Positions 8,356-16,774 are shown, numbered from the stretch's first letter. The stretch: DNA of 64,000 nucleotides from Candidatus Nitrosopumilus sp. (GCA_016125975.1 JAEFCZ010000026.1:1-64000), one strand, 5' to 3'. Translations and numbers: made by a program. The notes: generated by a model from the sequence alone, not told the origin.

Positions 8356-9759
8356 ATGACTTCACTTACTTTCTATGGTGGAGTAAATGAAATAGGTGGT
8401 AACAAAATTCTCCTCCAAGACAAAGATACCAAAGCCTTCTTAGATTTTGGCAAGAGTTTTAGTCGCAGAGCAACATATTTTGAGGAATATCTGAATCCTA
8501 GAACATCTAATGGGATAGTAGATTTTCTTACTATGGGTCTAGTTCCAGATATCAAAGGAGTATATCGTGATGATTTGATGGTGATGGCAGGACGCAAACC
8601 AGAAGAGCCAGACATTGATGCAGTGTTGTTAACTCATGCACATGCAGATCATGCAGATTATATTTCATTTTTGCATGAAGATATTCCAATTCACATGGGC
8701 TCTGCATGTCATTTGATTTTAAAAGCATTATCTGAACGTGCATCGCGAACAATCGAAAAAGAAATTTTAGATTTTAAACCAAGACCATACAGTGCAAAAG
8801 ATTCTCCCATTGAAAGAAAAGTAAATGAGTTTAGGACTGGGGACAAATTCAAAATTGGCTCACTTGAAGTAGAACCGATTCATGTTGATCATTCGGTTCC
8901 AGGCGCATATGGTTTTATCATTTGGACCTCTGAAGGTCCTATTGCATACACTGGAGATATACGGTTACATGGAACTCATGCGGAGATGACTAGAGATTTT
9001 ATAGAACGAGCAAAAGAAGTAAAACCAATTGCACTAATTACCGAAGGTACAAGAATTGCAGATAAAGAAAAAGAAGAATCTGAACAAATTGTTTATCAAG
9101 AATCATCTAAAACAGTGTCTGAAACAAAAAATTTGGTGTTTGCAGATTTTAATTTTAAGGATGTTGATAGATTAATGACATTTTATAACATTGCAAAAGA
9201 AACAGGGCGTAAATTTGTAGTTAAAATGAATGATGCATTTTTTCTAAAACATTTGTCTCAAGATAAACATCTAAACGTTCCAAACATAGATGATGAAGAT
9301 ATAATCATATATCTACCAAAAAGAGGTTCGGGACAATATTCAGATAAAGATTACAAGGGAAAAGATAGAGAATTTTTAGATTTACACAATACCTGGACTG
9401 CTGAACAAATTGCATCAAGACCAGACAAGGTTCTTTGTGCCATAGGGTTTTACAGTTTTACTGCCTTGATTGATATGAAACTAAAACCTGGGGCTAGGTA
9501 TATTCACTCCTCCTCAGAACCATATAATGAGGAGCAGGAATTGTCTCAAGAGAGACTAAATGCATGGACTGAGCATTTTGGGATGAACAAATTTCAGAGT
9601 CATTGCTCAGGACATGCTAGAGGTAGCGATCTATTACAGGCTGTAAAAGAAATTGATACAGAAACTATCTTTCCAATACACACCGAGCATCCTGATGTAT
9701 TTAAAAAAATCACAACTAATGTTACAAATGTAGAAGAGAACGTAAAATATACCATTTAA
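8356..9759 (+). CDS. RNase J-like metallo-beta-lactamase/beta-CASP nuclease
   Basis: A 467-aa MBL-fold protein. The metal motif HAHADH is near residue 94, a second His lies in HVDHSVPGAYG near 175, and the Asp motif is TGDIRLHG near 196. The C-terminal half has beta-CASP-like elements: SHCSGHARG near 415 and FPIHTEHP near 439. This is the RNase J / archaeal exonuclease group that degrades RNA from the 5' end. A TATA-like TTTTTAAATATG lies about 25-28 nt before the ATG. Its partner gene follows after 11 nt. A housekeeping or a defence role is possible; the island setting favours the latter. Confidence 0.75.
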   Translation: MTSLTFYGGVNEIGGNKILLQDKDTKAFLDFGKSFSRRATYFEEYLNPRTSNGIVDFLTMGLVPDIKGVYRDDLMVMAGRKPEEPDIDAVLLTHAHADHADYISFLHEDIPIHMGSACHLILKALSERASRTIEKEILDFKPRPYSAKDSPIERKVNEFRTGDKFKIGSLEVEPIHVDHSVPGAYGFIIWTSEGPIAYTGDIRLHGTHAEMTRDFIERAKEVKPIALITEGTRIADKEKEESEQIVYQESSKTVSETKNLVFADFNFKDVDRLMTFYNIAKETGRKFVVKMNDAFFLKHLSQDKHLNVPNIDDEDIIIYLPKRGSGQYSDKDYKGKDREFLDLHNTWTAEQIASRPDKVLCAIGFYSFTALIDMKLKPGARYIHSSSEPYNEEQELSQERLNAWTEHFGMNKFQSHCSGHARGSDLLQAVKEIDTETIFPIHTEHPDVFKKITTNVTNVEENVKYTI

Positions 9760-9770
9760 GGTAATAAAAC

Positions 9771-10304
9771 ATGGTTTTTTCAGAATTATACTCACTCAAA
9801 GAAATCAAAAAAAGATATTCCGATATTGAAATGACTGAAAAACAAAGAAATGCAGTAAAAGAATGGCTAGTTCTTTTAGATAATAATCAATTACAAAAAG
9901 AGGAAGAAAATTATCCTAATTTTATGAATATAATTCTAAGAGATTTACTATCTTATCCTGAAACTGAAATACAAAAAGGCTTTGAACAAAATAATGTTGA
10001 ATTTTCATTCAAAGATAAGGATGATAAAACAGTAGTTGTTTTTGAAGCAAAAGGAACAAAAACAAAAGATCTGTTTTCAAAACAGGATTATGGTAAGAAA
10101 GAACAAGAGACTCCAATTATTCAAACGCTTACATATATGGCACGTATCCCTGCTAGATTTGGAGTAACAACAAATTACAAAAAATTTGTATTATTAGATG
10201 CAAGTGAAGGTGATTCAAAATGTCACCGATTTGATTTCAAAGATATTGAAAATAATCATGATCGATTAAGAGAATTCATTGGGATATTCTCGTATTCAAA
10301 ATAG
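9771..10304 (+). CDS. restriction-endonuclease-like (PD-(D/E)XK) N-terminal domain protein
   Basis: A 177-aa protein. After a helical start comes a type I/IIG restriction subunit-like nuclease segment: LSYPETEIQKGF, then VVVFEAKGTKTKD (ExK-like catalytic core) and a block resembling target-recognition enzymes (ARFGVTTNYKKFVLLD). The methylase and specificity parts found in complete enzymes are absent, so it is a stand-alone domain or a truncated remnant. It begins 11 nt after the RNase J-like gene with AAGGTAAT before the ATG, so the two probably form one module. Confidence 0.55.
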   Translation: MVFSELYSLKEIKKRYSDIEMTEKQRNAVKEWLVLLDNNQLQKEEENYPNFMNIILRDLLSYPETEIQKGFEQNNVEFSFKDKDDKTVVVFEAKGTKTKDLFSKQDYGKKEQETPIIQTLTYMARIPARFGVTTNYKKFVLLDASEGDSKCHRFDFKDIENNHDRLREFIGIFSYSK

Positions 10305-10424
10305 AATGTAACATGAATGTGGTAATGTGAATTTGAAATCAATGTACTCCCACGTTCCATGGGATTTCAAGTCATCTGTAATGTGAACATTGTATGTGTC
10401 TCCTTCTTTGTCTGCAAATGCCAT
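10296..10424 (-). pseudogene. possible gene remnant, 42 codons
   Basis: An ATG at 10424 opens a 42-codon minus-strand frame (MAFADKEGDTYNV ... GTWEYIDFKF) that reads like the interior of a normal beta-rich protein rather than random sequence. It ends in the tail of the convergent gene. No upstream exon-like frame continues it. It is most likely a leftover of a deleted gene at the junction between two island modules. Confidence 0.3.
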
Positions 10425-10495
10425 AATGATGCCTCATCGTTCATGCTATTTCTTACGCTACAAAATCAAATGTATTGCGGAAGATATTGACCTAA

Positions 10496-10504
10496 TTTTA
10501 TATA
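10496..10504 (+). promoter_or_regulatory. TATA box for hicBA
   Basis: TTTTATATA is centred about 26 nt upstream of the hicB ATG at 10526, as expected for an archaeal promoter driving a leaderless transcript. Confidence 0.6.
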
Positions 10505-10525
10505 CTAAAAATAACAACCTCAAAT

Positions 10526-10729
10526 ATGGCACAAAAAAAGGAGTTCAATATTGTAGTAAAAAAAGACGGTAAATTCTATGCTGGATATTGCCTTGAGATA
10601 CCTCAAGCAAGAGGTCAAGGGGATACAAAGACTGAGGCAATTGAGGACACAAAAAAAGCCATTAAGATTTGCAAGGCGTATTTGCAAGCAAAAAGTAAGA
10701 CATCAAAAGCAATCACTGTAACGATTTGA
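10526..10729 (+). CDS. hicB: HicB-family antitoxin
   Basis: A 67-aa protein of the short HicB class: KEFNIVVKKDGKFYAGYCLEIP then GQGDTKTEAIEDTKKAI, the degenerate RNase-H-like fold of HicB antitoxins. No separate DNA-binding domain follows, as in other ~70-aa HicBs. It neutralises HicA by direct binding. Its TGA overlaps the TTG start of hicA, so the pair is translationally coupled, in the antitoxin-first order. Confidence 0.82.
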   Translation: MAQKKEFNIVVKKDGKFYAGYCLEIPQARGQGDTKTEAIEDTKKAIKICKAYLQAKSKTSKAITVTI

Positions 10730-10941
10730 GTCTCCCAATTATAGGATGGAGAGAGATACTAGGAGCACTAAAGCATAGGGGATTTTATCCTGTCAGACAA
10801 AAAGGCAGTCATGTTGTCATTGAAAATGGATTTGGTCTCTGGACTACTGTCCCAAGAAAAGATGAGATTGGCAAAGGATTGCTTCTTGCTATCATCAAAG
10901 ACTGTGGTTTGACAAAGCAGGAATTTTTGAAGCTATTGTAA
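10726..10941 (+). CDS. hicA: HicA-family mRNA interferase toxin
   Basis: A 71-aa dsRBD-like toxin. GWREILGALKHRGFYPVRQKGSHVVIE matches HicA, with the conserved Gly-Ser-His in which His is the catalytic residue; the C-terminus KGLLLAIIKDCGLTKQEFLKLL is typical. HicA cleaves mRNA when freed from HicB. The start is TTG, overlapping the hicB stop as TTGA. Intact length and motif suggest an active toxin. Confidence 0.85.
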   Translation: MSLPIIGWREILGALKHRGFYPVRQKGSHVVIENGFGLWTTVPRKDEIGKGLLLAIIKDCGLTKQEFLKLL

Positions 10942-11362
10942 ATGTCTTGAAAATATTGAGACACAATATGATGTAGTAAATTTCTGTATGAATAATTTCT
11001 CAATGATTATTCTAATACAAATTTAGACCTTATTTTCTTTGAATGGATTCTAACTGCTCTGTTATAGACACCATACATGCAGATGACCTGCGTGTAGTTG
11101 GTACTAATGGTCTCTTACAGAGACTTTAGTGCAAAGAAAATTATGAGAAAAATCTAATGATCACAGGATCACATCACACATATTTTATAGGAATTTTGTG
11201 TTGTGTGGTTTTTTTAGGCACGAAATATGTCAAAAGATCACACAAAGGATCACAAAATATGCACATATCTAGGCGTGAAATCTCACTGTGATGTACGCTG
11301 TGATGTGGCATATTTGTAGTAAAAATTCACAATAAATCCCATTTTTCAAACAATTTTTGTAA
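10942..11362. other. non-coding stretch with GATCACA repeat cluster
   Basis: About 420 bp without a convincing gene. The first part shows nothing I can name. The last ~150 bp hold repeated GATCACA heptamers at 11159-11165, 11167-11173, 11236-11242 and 11248-11254, an overlapping ATCACA at 11173-11178, and the reverse-complement form TGTGATG at 11287-11293 and 11299-11305. The cluster ends ~60-80 bp before the GHKL ATPase gene, so it is either a regulatory array for that operon or iterons of a former mobile-element origin. Confidence 0.6.
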
Positions 11363-11383
11363 GTGTCAAGTATACAGAGAACT

Positions 11384-12895
11384 ATGGCTGAACCTCTTTC
11401 AATTAAGATTCTTGAGACACTCAAAAATCTTCTAGATATGTACGAGTATCCAAAAGAAGAGGTACTTGTTTTAGAGGCAGTGGCAAATGGCATTGATGCA
11501 AAGGCTGGCAAAATCGAGATAAATTTTGAAGATAATGTTTCAGGTCATTATGTTACGTTTCTAAATAATGGACCGCCAATGAATCAAGCAGACTTTGAAA
11601 ACTATCATACCATATCATCATCAACGAAGACCAAAGGTGAGGGCATAGGATTTGCAGGAGTTGGAGCCAAGATTTTTTTGGCAGCATGGGACAGGGCAGA
11701 AATCATCACAACTACTGGCAAAGACAACAAAATTCTAGTGTCTAGAATGTTTAGACGAAAAGACAACGTAGAATATGATTCTAGTTTAGATGGCGTCTCA
11801 ATCAAGCAAATAATTGGAGATCGAAAAGTTAATCACAAATACGGGACATCTTATCGGGTCAAAGTCAGTGCCAAAGGATTTGAATGGCTCAAAGATAACA
11901 TAAAGGACAAGCTACAATTTTGGTTCAACTATGCATTGCTTTCAAAGACTCTGGAATTAAGAGTCAATGGAAAGCCCATAAAACCATGGGAGCCATCTGG
12001 TGAAAAATTTACCAAGAAAATATCCTACAAAAAGCAAGTAATCCCTTGTTATATCTGGATAAGCAAAGAAGACATTCCAGAAGATGAACGCCATATAGTA
12101 TATTCTGTGTTTGGAAAGAGAATCAAAAACGAGTCAGTTGATTGGGCAAATCAGATCAAAGGAGATAACAATAAACGGGTTTTTTGCATGGCTGATGTCT
12201 CAGTTCTGGCACAACAACTAGTGGCAAACAAGGAGAATTTCAAAAAGGGAACCTATACAAACTCTGTACGAAGTCTTGTCAAAAAGGCATTTTTTGATGA
12301 ACTGGACTCTAGAGGGTTGATTTTCAAGCATGAGGATATTGCCTCAAAAACAAATGTAGTGGTAAATGAACTTACAAAAAGACTAGATAAAATATTGCAA
12401 AGCCCCGAATTGAAATTCCTCAATCCGTTTTCAAACCCCAAAATCCATTACGTTACAGTAAAAGACGAGAATGGAAATATCACAATAAAAGAAGTACCTG
12501 GACAACAATCAGTTGCAAATGCAACTGAAAATGGAGGAAATGATTCTACTGACATTACAAGCGGAGATGAAGATGGGATGGGTGTTTTTGAAGATGAGAA
12601 AGGTGATAATTTAGGTAGCAACAAAACAAAAAGAACTCGTGGTTTGTTTATAATTCCTGAAAATTTTCCTGATGACAAACGAGAAGGGTGGCTTGATATG
12701 GGAAACAGGGCAGTAGTGTATAACACTGGTCATCCATTCTCAAAGTCATTTGAAAACAATCCTTCACTATATGATTATAATTTGACACGTGTAGTAATCT
12801 CATCTCTGATCAAGGCAAAAAATGATCAGACTGAGATGGATGCAATGGCTACATTCAATTATTTTGAAAAAATCCTTCATGATGTGTGGCTTTGA
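11384..12895 (+). CDS. GHKL-fold ATPase (Hsp90/MORC-like), candidate defence protein
   Basis: About 503 aa from the ATG chosen here; a GTG at 11363 would add 7 residues. The GHKL motifs are clear: N-box EAVANGIDA at 31-39, then FLNNGPP near 65-71 and the glycine-rich lid GEGIGFAGVGAK near 87-98. These domains bind ATP and dimerise on binding. The middle and C-terminal parts are not assignable; a Glu/Asp/Asn-rich linker lies near 380-415. Stand-alone GHKL ATPases of this shape occur in bacterial and archaeal defence operons. It overlaps the next gene. Confidence 0.7.
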   Translation: MAEPLSIKILETLKNLLDMYEYPKEEVLVLEAVANGIDAKAGKIEINFEDNVSGHYVTFLNNGPPMNQADFENYHTISSSTKTKGEGIGFAGVGAKIFLAAWDRAEIITTTGKDNKILVSRMFRRKDNVEYDSSLDGVSIKQIIGDRKVNHKYGTSYRVKVSAKGFEWLKDNIKDKLQFWFNYALLSKTLELRVNGKPIKPWEPSGEKFTKKISYKKQVIPCYIWISKEDIPEDERHIVYSVFGKRIKNESVDWANQIKGDNNKRVFCMADVSVLAQQLVANKENFKKGTYTNSVRSLVKKAFFDELDSRGLIFKHEDIASKTNVVVNELTKRLDKILQSPELKFLNPFSNPKIHYVTVKDENGNITIKEVPGQQSVANATENGGNDSTDITSGDEDGMGVFEDEKGDNLGSNKTKRTRGLFIIPENFPDDKREGWLDMGNRAVVYNTGHPFSKSFENNPSLYDYNLTRVVISSLIKAKNDQTEMDAMATFNYFEKILHDVWL

Positions 12896-13473
12896 ATAAA
12901 ACAGAAAAGATTCCAGTACGCATTGTTCAAACTCAAGACATGCATGGAACAAAAAAAATCAGCATCATGATTGATGTGGGAAACTATCTTGAGACAGGAG
13001 GTAATCCTGAAATAAAATTAAACAAATTCAAAAAACTATACTTTGATACAGTAAACTCTGCAAAAAAACTATTCTATGGTACAACAGGTGAAGAAAAAAA
13101 GTACCAAGATTTACCTAGTTCACTATACTGGAGTTTGGGGGATTTGCTAAGTAAATTCAATGAAAAGATAGAAAATGAGTTTGAAATCACAAATTACACT
13201 GAGGCAATTTCTAGAGATTTCGGACTGAGTAAAGATTACATCTATGATTTATTAACTGTGGTAAAATTTTTCAAGAAAAGTGAAGTTTTAGATTCTGTTT
13301 ATTTCTCATATTATAGGGCGTTGAAAAGAAAAAGAAAGGAACTCTCAAAACTAGGATTGTTTGAAAAAGAGAAAAAGCGTCTAAACAAACTAGGCAAAGA
13401 AGATAAACTTCCTGGGCGAGAGCAATACAAAAAAGAACTAATCGAAATAATTCAAAAAAATTCTAAAAAATAA
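12886..13473 (+). CDS. DUF1016-N-like helical protein, partner of GHKL ATPase
   Basis: A 195-aa basic helical protein. LYWSLGDLLSKFNE ... AISRDFGLSKDYIYDLLTVVKFF resembles the N-terminal helical/winged-helix domain of DUF1016 (YhcG-type) proteins; the C-terminal nuclease domain of that family is missing. The last third is very Lys/Arg-rich. It starts at GTG 12886, or TTG 12892 giving a TTGA overlap with the ATPase stop, so the two are coupled. I infer a DNA-engaging accessory factor for the ATPase. Confidence 0.5.
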   Translation: MALNKTEKIPVRIVQTQDMHGTKKISIMIDVGNYLETGGNPEIKLNKFKKLYFDTVNSAKKLFYGTTGEEKKYQDLPSSLYWSLGDLLSKFNEKIENEFEITNYTEAISRDFGLSKDYIYDLLTVVKFFKKSEVLDSVYFSYYRALKRKRKELSKLGLFEKEKKRLNKLGKEDKLPGREQYKKELIEIIQKNSKK

Positions 13474-13553
13474 ACCCAAAATTTACAACTATTAATCTGA
13501 AACTATTATTGCTCTAGATAGATTTTTTTAAAAAATAACGATAATTAATAATA

Positions 13554-13820
13554 ATGACCGTTAAAAAAGCAATTAAAATCCTTGATTGGTGGATGAATCA
13601 AAAGAAAGAGGCAGTTAACAAACTCAAGATTGAATGGGATTTTCAAAATGATTCTCATGGTGTGGGAAGAATATTATTGGATGTGGAACAAACAATTATT
13701 TCAAATTTGGAAACCATCCGCAAAGAATTAGTTCCAAATTGCAAACATCCAAAGAAAATGAGAGATAAAACTGCCAATGGTCAAGTATATTGTATGAATT
13801 GCAATTTTGATTTAGAATGA
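13554..13820 (+). CDS. hypothetical protein with C-terminal zinc site, 88 aa
   Basis: An amphipathic helical N-terminus (KKAIKILDWWMNQKKEA) followed by a C-terminal metal site: Cys in PNCKHP and a CMNC pair about 18 residues later, suggesting one zinc bound by three Cys and one His. No family recognised. It stands alone between the GHKL pair and the HEPN gene. Confidence 0.55.
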   Translation: MTVKKAIKILDWWMNQKKEAVNKLKIEWDFQNDSHGVGRILLDVEQTIISNLETIRKELVPNCKHPKKMRDKTANGQVYCMNCNFDLE

Positions 13821-13866
13821 AGAAATTGTATGAATTTATTACTTAGTGTAGATCAATCTAACAAAC

Positions 13867-14865
13867 ATGGATTTGTGGGAATATCATTTCAAAAAGGCTC
13901 ACGAAAATATCCAACTATCAAGAAAATTACACACTGAAAAACAATTCGGGCTATCCGCATTTCATGCACAACAAGGGCTAGAAATTGCTATCAAAGCATT
14001 TTGTTATGAGAAAAAAATTCATGAAATTTTTTCATCAAAGAATGCATTAAAAACACATCTCCCATCACATGTCTTGATTGCAAAATACTTCAATTATTTG
14101 ATAGATATGGATAATTGATTCAATAGACGAGATAGACTACCAGAATTAGAAATACAGATTAATACAATAATCACAATGCTTGAAAAACTTAAAAAAATTC
14201 TTGATGATTTAAAAGATCACAATAATTCAAAAATGAAACAAGTTTGGAAATATTCATTAAAAATTAATGATGATTCAAAAATCCAACAAGAATTAGAAGA
14301 AATAAAAAAGATGCAAAATTTGATTCCTATAACTTTCTTTAATGAAGTATTGGAAAGTTATCGAAATTGGGTCATTGATGTGATAGCCTCACAAAAATAC
14401 ATTAAGCAAAAATTAAACGTTCAGAGAGCAATTGAAAAAGCAAAAAAATCAACAAAAGAACTAGGATTTTCAGATGATATTGTCAACTCGTTTTTAACAC
14501 GAAAATCTACATTGTGGAAATCCGAAATCACACAATATGTAATAAAACATGGCGCAGTCCGGGTATTTGACAACATATTAGGAAAAGATGGTTTGTTTTC
14601 AAACATTGTTCATAAAGACGCTAGTATGAGAGAAAACTTTGTTTCAATACGATGGTTAGCTTGGATAGGTCTGATTTCTCCTTCTGTAATATACTCATTC
14701 CCACATGAACAAATAGGAAGGTACCCAATTATGATAGAAAATAAGAACTCAGAAGATTGGTATGAAGAAAAAGCAGACGAATTAAAATTCATTATCGATG
14801 ATTGTGACTTTGGAATAAAAAGAGTCAAAGATATGATGAAACAAAATATGTCACTAGCAACCTAA
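13867..14865 (+). pseudogene. HEPN-domain gene interrupted by one in-frame TGA
   Basis: The first 83 codons form a HEPN-like helical bundle (WEYHFKKAHENIQLSRKL ... SAFHAQQGLEIAIKAF). A single TGA at 14116-14118 interrupts the frame. The same frame then stays open for 249 codons to 14865, including the 229 codons after ATG 14176. The combined 332 residues read as one protein; a TGG-to-TGA change would explain it. The RxxxxH motif of toxic HEPN RNases is not visible. The downstream part is helical and unassigned. It could instead be two separate genes, or a sequencing error. Confidence 0.6.
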
Positions 14866-14873
14866 GTTGCTAG
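14854..14873. other. 8-bp perfect hairpin at end of HEPN gene
   Basis: CTAGCAAC and GTTGCTAG pair perfectly around a CTAA tetraloop. The stop codon TAA lies inside the loop. It marks the right end of island coding sequence and may end or stabilise the transcript. No T-run follows. Confidence 0.55.
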
Positions 14874-14923
14874 CGGAAGAATTTACGACTGGCAACCAAA
14901 GCCACCAGCTCGGAAATCACTTC

Positions 14924-14939
14924 TTGGCGTGCAAACCAA
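14924..14939 (+). repeat. right copy of 16-bp island-flanking direct repeat (putative attR)
   Basis: TTGGCGTGCAAACCAA is identical to 4510-4525 and in the same orientation. On its inner side are AAGCCACCAG (14899-14908) and AGCTCGGAAA (14907-14916). The first is also found inside the left repeat; the second is the inverse of the left TTTCCGAGCT. The enclosed island is about 10.4 kb. Confidence 0.55.
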
Positions 14940-15027
14940 TTGGTATTATGTGATTATTGACCCATAAAGATATTGTGATTTAAAAAAATAATTGTGGTTT
15001 ACGACTAGATATTTTTTCAAAATGTAT

Positions 15028-15621
15028 CTAGTATATCATTAAAAGAAATTGTAATTCAAACATGGATATCAAACTAGATTGAGGGTGAATTATAGAATTC
15101 ATTATGCTTGGTTTTCCTTCTAAATGACTTATTCCTAATGCGTGTCCTAATTCATGTCTGACAACCATTTCAATTTGGTTAGAAGTTAATCTATCTGCAT
15201 TATAGATCGTGATAAATGCACTTTGTATTTTGTTATTTTTGTATACAAGTTCAGTAAATCCATCATGTCCTGTGTTGGATTGTTCTTTTAGGTATACTGT
15301 AATGTAGTTTGAATTGTGAATATTTCCTATTTGTAATGTTGAAATATTGGAATTATTTATTGAATTTACATTATTAATTGCATCATTCCAACTTCTAAAC
15401 AACTCACTTCTTGGTTTCTCATTTGATTGAATTGTATTTTCAATTATATCCAGTTTGTATGGTTGAACATTTGCATCTCTCAATAACATAACTGAAATTG
15501 TGTCTTCGTCAATATCTCATGGAATGGCATAATTTTGTTCTTCATATCCACTTGCACTTGCCTGAAAACCACTAATGATCATAACTACCGTTATTATGAT
15601 TGCCCATGCCCCTAGCCTCAC
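15028..15621 (-). pseudogene. secreted matrixin-like metalloprotease, one in-frame TGA
   Basis: The catalytic part (ATG 15489 to 15028) carries the zincin motif HELGHALGISH with a following Met-turn candidate (SIMNS). Upstream in frame, from GTG 15621, there is a hydrophobic signal sequence (AWAIIITVVMIISGFQASA), but TGA at 15517-15519 separates it from the catalytic domain. A TGG-to-TGA change would restore a 197-codon secreted protease. Without the signal the remaining 153-aa product would not be exported. It lies just outside the right island repeat. Confidence 0.7.
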
Positions 15622-15676
15622 AATATATTATATAATAAACTCATACTTTAATCGGATTCGATATTCTTATATTGCT

Positions 15677-16201
15677 TTATCCATACATTGATTTCTCAGT
15701 TGTTTCATCTGCTGGATTCGGTTGTCCTGAAAAACCACTGAAATTAGAACGTAGAATTTTTTGAATATGTGCAGTTACTCTTGCAACATTGTCCCATGTA
15801 TCGTGAAATGAAATCCTATTTAGATTCTGTTCATCCACATGTGAAAATACTGCTAAACCTACAACGTTTTCTTTGTCTTTGACCCATTGATGTCCTACAT
15901 TACAAATTGTGCAAATTTCACTAACATCCATAACTGCTTTTGAAAATGATGGGTTCTTTATCACCAATAATTTTGCATCTTCAGCAGGGAATCTCATGTT
16001 TACATTCAAATGAATTCTGTCTGCTCTATTTGCATTTTTACTAACGATGACGTTTGTTCCAACACGGAATTGCCATTCAATTAACTTACTTTTTTCTCTG
16101 ACTTTTTCTGTTTGGTCTTCATAATTGATCTTAGTTACTTTGATGAATTCTTCAACAAGGTTTTTCATTTCATCTGAAGTCTTTGTCATAAAACCACTCA
16201 T
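15677..16201 (-). CDS. conserved hypothetical protein, possibly DUF2299-like
   Basis: A 174-aa soluble protein with alternating beta strands (IEWQFRVGTNVIVS, RIHLNVNMRFP) and a C-terminal helix followed by a flexible Pro/Gly-rich tail. The pattern recalls DUF2299 archaeal proteins, but this is a weak memory match. An alternative start is the Met at residue 5. No catalytic motif seen. Confidence 0.5.
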   Translation of the reverse strand: MSGFMTKTSDEMKNLVEEFIKVTKINYEDQTEKVREKSKLIEWQFRVGTNVIVSKNANRADRIHLNVNMRFPAEDAKLLVIKNPSFSKAVMDVSEICTICNVGHQWVKDKENVVGLAVFSHVDEQNLNRISFHDTWDNVARVTAHIQKILRSNFSGFSGQPNPADETTEKSMYG

Positions 16202-16237
16202 AATATGTGCAATATATGCATGTTATAGAAAAAAGAG

Positions 16238-16375
16238 TTAATGGCTGTGTCCGCAACCGCAGGAATCATGTCCTCCATGACCCTCTGATTCTTTTCCTGC
16301 ACATCTAGAACATTTGTCTGAACCTGTTGGTGAGAAAAATCCTATGCCACAAGAAACGCATTTTTGATTTGCCAT
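16238..16375 (-). CDS. small Cys/His-rich zinc protein, 45 aa
   Basis: ATG at 16375, TAA at 16238-16240. Two knuckles, CVSC near residue 6 and CSRC near residue 22, make a zinc ribbon, followed by a Gly/His-rich tail with CGCGHSH at the C-terminus. The tail could bind a second metal. Tiny zinc proteins like this recur through the window. Confidence 0.6.
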   Translation of the reverse strand: MANQKCVSCGIGFFSPTGSDKCSRCAGKESEGHGGHDSCGCGHSH

Positions 16376-16432
16376 GATACTTATCAAAAATTACTGTATT
16401 TATTGAATACGGGTTATTTGTACGCCTGTGTC

Positions 16433-16774
16433 TTATTCTGTTGGTCTTGCATTACCAACTTCGCCTTTCTTTTGAAATTCTCTGTATTCTCCTATAATAG
16501 AACTACATTTTTCACATACGAATTGACCTCTTTCAATTAAGATCAAATTGTCTGCAACTTCTTCGTTAGGACTTTCTTCTAACTGGATTTTTGGTGGATT
16601 ATCAAACTCTGTTTCACAGTTATTACAATAATGTTTGAGCATCTTTTCAGTTTCAATTTTTCCTATTGGTGCTAGAAATAATTTTCCTACTCCTAAATCT
16701 GCTTTTTTTGCTTGTTCATCAGTAAGGTCTGCAATAACATATCCTCCAGAACCCTGAACTTTTAATTCCGCCAT
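16433..16774 (-). CDS. zinc-ribbon hypothetical protein, 113 aa
   Basis: The N-terminus is beta-rich (LKVQGSGGYVIADLTDEQA). Two CxxC pairs follow: CNNC near 49 and CEKC near 87. Between them lies an acidic linker. The C-terminal tail is hydrophilic. Likely cytoplasmic, with a structural zinc. Family not recognised. Confidence 0.6.
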   Translation of the reverse strand: MAELKVQGSGGYVIADLTDEQAKKADLGVGKLFLAPIGKIETEKMLKHYCNNCETEFDNPPKIQLEESPNEEVADNLILIERGQFVCEKCSSIIGEYREFQKKGEVGNARPTE

